Assembly (NCBI GenBank): GCA_007135295.1
Contig: SLJD01000265.1
Span: 1-11,495 of the forward strand
Length of the DNA stretch: 11,495 nt
DNA from: Phycisphaerales bacterium
GTDB taxonomy: Bacteria; Planctomycetota; Phycisphaerae; Phycisphaerales; SM1A02
Direction: 5' to 3'
Position numbers and translations under genes: made by a program. Positions 1-5,322 of the stretch are shown here, piece after piece (positions within the stretch are counted from its first letter, which is position 1; the number at the start of each line of letters is the position of its first letter). The notes beneath the pieces were generated by a model that saw only the letters and a list, made by a program, of their open reading frames with translations, made no database searches and was not told the origin of the DNA.

Positions 1-1
1 C

Positions 2-1054
2 AACAGCTCATCGACGGTCAGAATAGCCGAAAGCGATCCCATCGATGCGACGGTCTACCACCCGACCAACGCTTCCAACGTGATCTCGTCGAGCCAGTCC
101 CGGCGGCTGCAGACCGTGCCGGTGCCCGGCCGCATTCCCTTCCCTGATCCACCGGATCCCGGCGTCGAGGAGCCGGAAGAAACCGGTGACACATGGTTGG
201 ATAACGTTCTGAGCAGCACGTGGGCGTGGCTCACGGACCCGTTCGTTCGTTTCATTGACAGATTGTACAACGAGAATTCGGACGAAACGATACGCGAATC
301 CGATCATGAGAATGGAACTCTGGTCCTTGGCGCGGATCTGGTATTGGAATACCGCACCATCACCATCGAAGGCGATGTGACAATCGCCGTTTTCGGGGAT
401 CTCGATATCCGCCACGCCAACATCGAACTCGCCGATGACGCGACGCTGGCGCTCTTTGTCGGCGGGGATCTGACCGTTCACCGATCGTACATCGGCGAGG
501 CGGGCGCCAGTGACCGGACCTCACTGGCCGGGCGGTCGGACGCGATCGAACCGGATCGCATCGAGATCTTCTCCCTCGACTGGAGCGATCGCGATGACGA
601 ACTGACCTGGCGAGTCTGCCATGATTCAATCGTCAAGGCCGGGCTGTACTCGCCCGATGCGGACATCAGCGTGCAAGACTCATCCGCGGTGTACGGACGC
701 ATCGCCGGAAACACTGTTGCAATCCGGGATCAGTCCGGCCTGTTCTACGACCATCGCCTCGACCGACGTCGCGGCTACACGACGCGCCATCGCGGCATAA
801 GCCGGCTGTATTCATCGTCGGGCGACTCCATTGAGATCAGCGCCGATTCCCTTGACCACGACCACCTGCAAACGCTTGCCGATGAGCATGATGTGATGAT
901 CCTGCCCGTCTCCCGCCATGCGTCGACCGTCACGCCGAGCAGCGACGACGACGATGACGATGATCCCATGCCGTGGCTGCCGACCGAGCGGCCGCTGCGG
1001 ATTGAATTCGAAACCACTCGGGCGGGCCTTGACCATCGGACGATGGAGCAATGA
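2..1054 (+). CDS. DUF7305-like, beta-rich pilus/secretion-associated protein (5' end outside window)
   Basis: The frame is open to the left edge, so the true start lies upstream; a GTG at 80 is only an internal candidate. About 350 residues are visible. A proline/acid-rich linker (about nt 125-185) leads into an amphipathic stretch with several Trp and Phe. From about nt 317 to 763 there are repeated short beta-strands: 'DVTIAVFGDLDI', then 'ALFVGGDLTV', and later 'LYSPDADISVQDSSAVYGRI' followed by 'LFYDHRLD'. This pattern (a 'gdl.i' strand series, then Y-x-P-x-A-x-I..., G-x-I-x-G, and a terminal YD-x-x-L) resembles the DUF7305 domain found in PilX-like and other pilus-associated proteins. 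The C-terminal tail carries a run of seven Asp (nt 944-964). It overlaps the downstream pseudopilin gene by ATGA, which supports a role in the same pilus or type II secretion-like structure. No signal peptide or prepilin motif can be judged because the N-terminus is missing. The family call rests on pattern memory alone. Confidence 0.7.
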   Translation, partial: NSSSTVRIAESDPIDATVYHPTNASNVISSSQSRRLQTVPVPGRIPFPDPPDPGVEEPEETGDTWLDNVLSSTWAWLTDPFVRFIDRLYNENSDETIRESDHENGTLVLGADLVLEYRTITIEGDVTIAVFGDLDIRHANIELADDATLALFVGGDLTVHRSYIGEAGASDRTSLAGRSDAIEPDRIEIFSLDWSDRDDELTWRVCHDSIVKAGLYSPDADISVQDSSAVYGRIAGNTVAIRDQSGLFYDHRLDRRRGYTTRHRGISRLYSSSGDSIEISADSLDHDHLQTLADEHDVMILPVSRHASTVTPSSDDDDDDDPMPWLPTERPLRIEFETTRAGLDHRTMEQ

Positions 1055-1602
1055 CCCGGAGCCGTGACATGATCAACCGCTGCACCGGCCGGCTGCGAAC
1101 ACGCCGGGCGTTTACGCTCATTGATGTCATGATGACGGTGACGATCGTCGTCTTCACCGCCATTCTGGTCATTCCCTACATCGGTGACGAGCGGCGCACC
1201 CGTCTCATGGCCGCGTCGAAGGTGCTCATCAGCGACCTTGAGCAGGCCCAGGTCATGACTATCGCCCGGCCGGATGAGCCGATTATCGTCCGCTTCGAAT
1301 CAGACGGCAGCGCGTACTGGCTCGCTCGCAAAGATGAGCCGGACACCCCCCTCATGAATGACTTGACCGGCGAACCGTACCGCGTGGAATTCGGCCACGG
1401 CCGGGCGGGTGGTGCCAGCGGCGTGATGGCTGAACTCTTCGACATTGAAAATGACACCCTCGCCTTCAACGCGTTCGGCGGCATCGACACCCCCGGCGAT
1501 CCTCCTCGCATCCGCCTCAAAATCGACGGCCGGGCCGCGGACGTTCGCATCTCGCCGTCAACCGGCACGATCCGAGAAGTTGAGCCGGACGACAATGAAT
1601 AA
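1051..1602 (+). CDS. GspH/FimT-like type II pseudopilin with Asp at mature position 5
   Basis: This 183-aa protein starts with a basic leader of 20 residues, then 'RRA|FTLID' and a hydrophobic helix (about residues 26-44). That is the class III prepilin signal, cut by the prepilin peptidase and N-methylated on Phe. The usual Gly at -1 is Ala here, and the usual Glu at +5 is Asp (residue 25). After the helix, residues 52-66 ('AASKVLISDLEQAQ') correspond to the amphipathic part of the pilin helix. A beta-rich domain follows, ending in 'DVRISPSTGTI', much like the C-terminal strands of GspH/FimT minor pseudopilins. Its length fits that family. The product should sit in the cytoplasmic membrane and join a pseudopilus or type IV pilus, probably as a minor subunit. 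The gene overlaps its upstream neighbour by 4 bp and is convergent with the response-regulator gene 27 bp away. No strong terminator is visible in that gap. GspH versus another minor pilin is not certain. Confidence 0.82.
   Translation: MTRSRDMINRCTGRLRTRRAFTLIDVMMTVTIVVFTAILVIPYIGDERRTRLMAASKVLISDLEQAQVMTIARPDEPIIVRFESDGSAYWLARKDEPDTPLMNDLTGEPYRVEFGHGRAGGASGVMAELFDIENDTLAFNAFGGIDTPGDPPRIRLKIDGRAADVRISPSTGTIREVEPDDNE
1058..1061 (+). promoter_or_regulatory. Candidate ribosome binding site for the pseudopilin (alternative start 1069)
   Basis: GGAG lies 7 nt before the in-frame ATG at 1069. The overlapping ATG at 1051 has a GGAG only 2 nt upstream, which is too close for normal use. The sequence therefore allows initiation at 1069, 14 nt after the upstream stop, rather than at the ATGA overlap. 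The processed protein is the same either way, because the prepilin leader is cleaved after residue 20. Confidence 0.4.
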
Positions 1603-1629
1603 TTAACCGAGGAACAAACGACCGGGCCG

Positions 1630-3027
1630 TTACTTCAGCCCGTAATCCTTGAGTTTGCGGTACAGGGTCCGCTCGCCGATCCCGAGCAGCGACGCGGTCT
1701 GCTCGCGGTTGCCGCCGGTCATCGCCAGCGTCTGGCGGATGGCTTCTTTTTCGAGCCGTTCCAGGCCGATCCCCGCGAGGCCGGACATCGAATGATGCTC
1801 ATCGCCGTCACTGGTCGTGCGGATTTCTTCGGGCACGTGGCGCACGTCGATCGTATCCGCATCGGCCATGACGACCATCTTCTGCACGACGTTGAAGAGT
1901 TCTCGCACGTTGCCCGGCCAGTGATAACTCACCAGCCGCATCATCGCCGGCTCGGACATGTTGAGCATCGGCCGGTCAAGTTCGCTGCAGTATCGCCCGA
2001 TCGCGTGGTTGACGAGCAGCGGAATGTCATCGCGGCGTTCGCGCAGCGGCGGGACGGTGATCTCCGCGCCCTTGATCCGGAAATACAGGTCATCGCGGAA
2101 CTGCCCGCCGTCGACCATTGCTTTCATGTCCCGGTTCGTCGCACTGACGAACCGCACATCGGTCTTGCGGACCTCGTTCGAGCCGAGCCGGACGATCTCC
2201 CCCGTCTCCAGCACGCGGAGCAGTTTCGCCTGCATGTTGAGTGGCATGTCGCCGATCTCATCGAGGAAGAGCGTCCCGCCATCGGCGTACTCGAAAACGC
2301 CTTCGCGGTCTCGGTCAGCCCCGGTGTACGCCCCGCGAACGTGGCCAAATAGCTGGTCCTCGAGCAGCGTTTCGGACTGCCCGGCCGCGTTGAATGTCAC
2401 GTACCGCTTGCCCGCCCGCCGGGAATGCTTGTGAATGGCGGCTGCGATGAGTTCTTTGCCGGTTCCCGACTCGCCGGTGATGAGCACGGGGATGGTGCTC
2501 GGCGCGACCTGCTTGACCGTCGCGATGATCTGCCGGATCGCTGCCGATTCGCCGATGATGCCCTCAAAGCCGTACGCGGCGTCGACCTGGTCCTTCAGGG
2601 TGTTCGTGCGGTGACGGAGCATGACCGTCTCCGCCGCCCGGTTGACGAGATTGCGGAACACGTCGAGGTCGAGCGGCTTTTCGATGAAGTCATACGCCCC
2701 GCCGCGCAGCGCCGCCTTGGCCGTCGGCACGTCGCCGTGCGCGGTGACCATGATCGTCGCGGCGTCTGGCTGATGCTCGGCGGCGATTTCGAGCACCTTC
2801 AGGCCGCTGTGCTCAACTTCCATCACGAGATCGGTAACGATGACGTCGAATCCGCCGTGGCGAAGTTCGTCGGCGGCTGCTTCGAGACTGTGCACCGTCG
2901 TGCAGATGTGGCCGGGCTTGCGCAGGGCCTCGGCCATGACGTCAGCGTGGTCGGGCTCATCGTCGATGATGAGTACCTGGGCGTGCAGTTCGTTGGCAGA
3001 TTGCTCTCCACTGGCCATAACGGGCAT
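1630..3027 (-). CDS. Sigma-54-dependent NtrC-family response regulator
   Basis: The 465-aa protein has the full three-domain NtrC layout. The receiver domain (residues 17-135) shows the acidic pair D22-D23, phospho-acceptor D66, T95 and K117. The AAA+ domain (about 156-385) has Walker A GESGTGKE (185-192), the sigma-54 contact loop as GAYTGA (232-237, Tyr for the common Phe), Walker B 'GTLFLDEIGD' with D256-E257, and 'PLRERRDDIP' near 327. The C-terminus is a Fis-type helix-turn-helix (about 437-460, 'ASLLGIGERTLYRKLKDYGL'). It should activate sigma-54 promoters after phosphorylation by a histidine kinase, but no kinase gene is in the window. The receiver lacks the usual Pro in the loop after the phosphorylation site ('DLVMEVEHSG'). 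I chose ATG 3027. A GTG at 3081 would add 18 non-conserved residues, and ATG 3018 is also possible; none has a good Shine-Dalgarno. It lies 64 bp downstream of cysE on the same strand, so co-transcription is possible. Its targets are unknown. Confidence 0.93.
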   Translation of the reverse strand: MPVMASGEQSANELHAQVLIIDDEPDHADVMAEALRKPGHICTTVHSLEAAADELRHGGFDVIVTDLVMEVEHSGLKVLEIAAEHQPDAATIMVTAHGDVPTAKAALRGGAYDFIEKPLDLDVFRNLVNRAAETVMLRHRTNTLKDQVDAAYGFEGIIGESAAIRQIIATVKQVAPSTIPVLITGESGTGKELIAAAIHKHSRRAGKRYVTFNAAGQSETLLEDQLFGHVRGAYTGADRDREGVFEYADGGTLFLDEIGDMPLNMQAKLLRVLETGEIVRLGSNEVRKTDVRFVSATNRDMKAMVDGGQFRDDLYFRIKGAEITVPPLRERRDDIPLLVNHAIGRYCSELDRPMLNMSEPAMMRLVSYHWPGNVRELFNVVQKMVVMADADTIDVRHVPEEIRTTSDGDEHHSMSGLAGIGLERLEKEAIRQTLAMTGGNREQTASLLGIGERTLYRKLKDYGLK

Positions 3028-3091
3028 TGTACGGTCCGCTGCGCAGCCGTGGAAACGGCCCGGGCAGTCGCGGGTCGGCACCCGCGTTGCG

Positions 3092-4024
3092 TCAGATGTG
3101 GTAGTTCGGCGGGGGCATCTCCGGGTTGGCCCGCATCTTCAGTTCGATCTTCGGCGCGCGCACGACGTGGCCGGCCGGCACCGAGCGGACGAGAAACACC
3201 CCGCCGTTGACGATCGACCCGGCCCCGATAATCGTGTCCCCGCCGAGAATCGTCGCCCCGGCGTAGACGGTGACGTGATCTTCGAGCGTCGGGTGCCGCT
3301 TCGCCCCGCGAACGAAATGGCCGCGCTCATCGCGGGGAAAGCTCTTCGCGCCAAGCGTAACGCCCTGGTAGACCTTGCAGTGGTCGCCGATGACCGTCGT
3401 CTCGCCGATGACCACCCCCGTGCCGTGGTCGATGAAGAACGACCGGCCGATCTTCGCTCCGGGATGGATGTCGATGCCGGTCGCGCTGTGAGCATGCTCG
3501 GCCATCATCCGGGGGATGAGCGGCACTTCCATCCGATACAGCTCGTGGGCGATCCGGTGCACGAACAGGGCGTGGACGCCGGGGTAACAGAAGATTGTTT
3601 CGTCCACATGGTGCGCCGCCGGGTCGCCGTCGTACGCCGCCTGAACGTCGAGGCTGAGATTCCGGCGGATCTCGGGGATGCGGTCGATAAAGTCGGCGAC
3701 GATCGCGCGGGCCCGCCGGTCGGACGCGGCGCACTGCTGCTCGAACGCCGGCCCACCCCATTCGACGCCCTGTTCATACCGCAGCGCCCCGGTGATCTGG
3801 CTGAACAGCGAATTGCTGACCTCATCGAGCACCCGCTGGACGTGCTCGCGCATGGAATGCTCGGACAGCGCCCGCGGACCGAAAAACCCCGGGAATACGA
3901 GCCATTCAAGCTTGTCGAGGATGCTGACGATCGCATCCCGATTCGGCATATAGATCGCCGACAGCCGGCGGATCCGACGGTCCGCGAGGATCGACTCGGT
4001 AATACGGGCGGCCGTATCATTCAT
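3092..4024 (-). CDS. cysE: Serine O-acetyltransferase (CysE/EpsC type)
   Basis: The enzyme transfers acetyl from acetyl-CoA to L-serine, giving O-acetylserine, the first step of cysteine synthesis in the cytoplasm. From the ATG at 4024 the protein is 310 aa. It has an alpha-helical N-terminal half and then a left-handed beta-helix of hexapeptide repeats (about 182-280). The catalytic region 'DIHPGAKIGRSFFIDHGTG' gives D185 and H200; 'GVVIGET' and 'RHP' (H244) follow, matching the key Asp and His residues of CysE. The chain ends 'PPPNYHI'. A terminal Ile is the residue that inserts into the CysK active site in known cysteine synthase complexes, and cysK lies divergently next door. The frame stays open up to a GTG at 4327 (411 aa), but the extra 101 residues are Arg/Gly/Pro-rich, are made of DNA repeats and do not resemble the family. 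ATGs at 4078 and 4114 are other possible starts. The family usually begins near the 'RITESIL' segment, which favours 4024. Confidence 0.93.
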   Translation of the reverse strand: MNDTAARITESILADRRIRRLSAIYMPNRDAIVSILDKLEWLVFPGFFGPRALSEHSMREHVQRVLDEVSNSLFSQITGALRYEQGVEWGGPAFEQQCAASDRRARAIVADFIDRIPEIRRNLSLDVQAAYDGDPAAHHVDETIFCYPGVHALFVHRIAHELYRMEVPLIPRMMAEHAHSATGIDIHPGAKIGRSFFIDHGTGVVIGETTVIGDHCKVYQGVTLGAKSFPRDERGHFVRGAKRHPTLEDHVTVYAGATILGGDTIIGAGSIVNGGVFLVRSVPAGHVVRAPKIELKMRANPEMPPPNYHI

Positions 4025-4148
4025 GCGGTCCGGTTCGATGATCGATTCGCCTCCCTGGCGGTGGTCAGTCGGTTCCATGACGATATAGTACGGGCTGCGG
4101 TCGGCCTCGTGCATCCCGCCCCGGTTGAGCGCTTTCGGCCCGGTTCCG

Positions 4149-4196
4149 ACCCCGGACCAACCCCCGGAACGACCCCCGGAACGATCCGCGGAACAG
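4149..4196. repeat. Imperfect 12-bp tandem repeat, about four copies
   Basis: The two central copies (4161-4172 and 4173-4184) are identical, reading CCCCCGGAACGA. The flanking units match at 9 of 12 (4149-4160) and 8 of 12 (4185-4196) positions. Read on the minus strand in the cysE frame, it would give Arg-Ser-Gly-Gly repeats. It lies 125 bp or more upstream of the chosen cysE start and about 185 bp upstream of cysK. It may be a simple slippage repeat, a set of protein-binding sites, or the coding sequence of a low-complexity extension. Confidence 0.7.
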
Positions 4197-4212
4197 TCAC
4201 CGAGCGGTCTTC

Positions 4213-4245
4213 GGATTGCCCCGGGTTCGTCCGGGATTGCTCCGG
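4213..4245. repeat. Pair of 12-bp direct repeats spaced 21 bp
   Basis: GGATTGCCCCGG (4213-4224) and GGATTGCTCCGG (4234-4245) match at 11 of 12 positions. Their starts are 21 bp apart, about two turns of the helix. Such spacing suits two regulator protomers bound on one face of the DNA. No particular regulator is implied by the sequence. The distance is also seven codons, so a repeated peptide in a longer CysE reading cannot be excluded. Confidence 0.5.
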
Positions 4246-4365
4246 ATCGGCCGGCTCGACGCACACCCCTGCTCACCGGCGGCGTGCGTGCCGGACCTCT
4301 TACCGGTATTCCCGATACCCTGATCACTCGGCTGCGATGGCTGCTTGCCGGACTGGCAGCCGATC

Positions 4366-4370
4366 AAGGA
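4366..4370 (+). promoter_or_regulatory. Ribosome binding site of cysK
   Basis: AAGGA lies 10 nt before the ATG at 4381. It supports that start over an in-frame TTG at 4345, whose 12 extra residues match nothing expected for the family. Confidence 0.55.
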
Positions 4371-4380
4371 TGAACTTCAC

Positions 4381-5322
4381 ATGGCCCACGGCAGGATCTA
4401 CGACGCCATTACCGACACGGTCTTCAACACGCCGATGGTGCGGCTTCGCCGCATCGTGCCCGGCGATCACGCCCGTGTGCTGGTCAAATGTGAATTTTTC
4501 GGCCCCATGGCCAGCGTCAAGGACCGCATCGCTGAAGCCATGATCGCCGACGCTGAGAAACGCGACCTGATTAATCCGGAAACGCACATCATCGAGCCGA
4601 CGTCCGGCAACACGGGAATCGCCCTGGCGTTCGTCTGCGCGTGCCGCGGCTACCGCTTGACCCTGACGATGCCCGAGTCAATGAGCATGGAGCGGCGGGT
4701 GCTGCTGCGGGCCCTGAACGCGAGTCTCGTGCTCACCCCGGCGGCGGACGGCATTCCCGGCGCCGTCGACCGGGCCAATGAACTGCTCGAAAGAGAATCC
4801 AACGCGTGGATGCCCCAGCAGTTCGACAACCCGGCGAATCCCGACATCCACGAGCAGACCACCGGCCCGGAGATCTGGGAGGATACGAATGGCGAGGTTG
4901 ACATTGTCGTCGCCGGCGTGGGCACTGGCGGAACGATCACCGGAGTGACACGCTGCCTGCGACAGCACAACCCCGAAGTCCAGGCCATCGCCGTCGAGCC
5001 CGAGGCGTCGGCCGTCATTTCCGGCGGTCGGCCCGCCCCGCACAAGATCCAGGGCATCGGGCCCGGGTTCATCCCCCCGAACCTCGACACCGAACTGCTC
5101 GACGGCGTGGAGGTTGTCGGCAATCAGGACGCCTTCGTCATGGCCCGGCGGCTTGCGTCTGAAGAAGGCATCCTCGGAGGGATCAGCAGCGGCGCGAACG
5201 TCATCGCCGCCGCCCGACTTGCCGCCAAACCCGAAAACCGGGACAAGACCATCGTCACCTTTGCGTGCAGTTTCGGCGAACGGTACCTGACCACCCCGAT
5301 GTTTGAAGGGCTGTGGGGATGA
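4381..5322 (+). CDS. cysK: Cysteine synthase (O-acetylserine sulfhydrylase), PLP-dependent
   Basis: The enzyme makes L-cysteine from O-acetylserine and sulfide in the cytoplasm. The 313-aa length is normal for CysK. The PLP lysine is K47 in 'FFGPMASVKDRI', followed by the substrate loop 'PTSGNTG' (N77), the PLP-phosphate loop 'GVGTGGTITG' (180-188), 'GIGPGFIPPNL' (226-235), 'GGISSGAN', and 'ACSFGERYLTT' with S297 at the PLP ring-nitrogen position. The loop before the lysine usually reads N-P-x-x-SVKDR; here the Asn is Gly (residue 41). Upstream and divergent is cysE, whose product supplies O-acetylserine and has the terminal Ile needed to bind CysK. Downstream it overlaps the penicillin-acylase-family gene by ATGA, so the two are almost surely one transcript. 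A cystathionine beta-synthase-like or O-phosphoserine-using variant is possible but less likely given the cysE neighbour. Confidence 0.93.
   Translation: MAHGRIYDAITDTVFNTPMVRLRRIVPGDHARVLVKCEFFGPMASVKDRIAEAMIADAEKRDLINPETHIIEPTSGNTGIALAFVCACRGYRLTLTMPESMSMERRVLLRALNASLVLTPAADGIPGAVDRANELLERESNAWMPQQFDNPANPDIHEQTTGPEIWEDTNGEVDIVVAGVGTGGTITGVTRCLRQHNPEVQAIAVEPEASAVISGGRPAPHKIQGIGPGFIPPNLDTELLDGVEVVGNQDAFVMARRLASEEGILGGISSGANVIAAARLAAKPENRDKTIVTFACSFGERYLTTPMFEGLWG
5305..5310 (+). promoter_or_regulatory. Ribosome binding site of the penicillin-acylase-family gene
   Basis: GAAGGG sits inside the end of cysK, 8 nt before the ATG at 5319. It favours this start over the in-frame GTG two codons upstream (5313). 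Because it lies within translated cysK, initiation is probably coupled to cysK translation. Confidence 0.6.

Larger units (their letters stand above)
4025..4380. other. Divergent cysE-cysK intergenic region (356 bp)
   Basis: This region should hold the promoters of both cysteine genes. It contains two sets of direct repeats (4149-4196 and 4213-4245, listed separately). It also has a small dyad, GGTAT-N5-ATACC (4305-4319), and a possible 6-bp hairpin GGCTGC...GCAGCC (4339-4344 with 4356-4361, 11-nt loop) just before the cysK ribosome binding site. On the minus strand, TACTAT in 'gtactatatcg' (about 4082-4091) could be a -10 box about 60 bp before the cysE ATG, but no good -35 accompanies it. 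I could not identify a known riboswitch. Open frames on both strands cross the region, so some of it might encode a CysE N-terminal extension; I think this unlikely. Confidence 0.55.

Noticed and set aside
944..964. The GAC/GAT run as a microsatellite or phase-variation repeat.
   Set aside because: It mixes GAC and GAT codons and stays in frame, so it is more likely a selected acidic stretch than a slippage-prone switch.
1603..1629. A possible terminator between the pseudopilin and response-regulator genes.
   Set aside because: The 27-bp gap shows no stem long enough to support one.
4025..4327. A 101-residue N-terminal extension of serine acetyltransferase starting from GTG 4327.
   Set aside because: It is low-complexity, built from DNA repeats and unlike the family. 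It would leave only 53 bp (4328-4380) before the cysK start for divergent promoters. It is kept as a minor alternative.
4305..4361. A riboswitch or attenuator in the cysK leader.
   Set aside because: Only short dyads (5 and 6 bp) are visible, and no known riboswitch core could be recognised.
2840..4543. A 567-codon open frame on the plus strand opposite the response regulator and cysE.
   Set aside because: It is antisense to two clear enzyme/regulator genes, crosses their boundaries and the repeat region, and its product is Arg/Ala/Pro-rich with no recognisable motif. It is a high-GC shadow.
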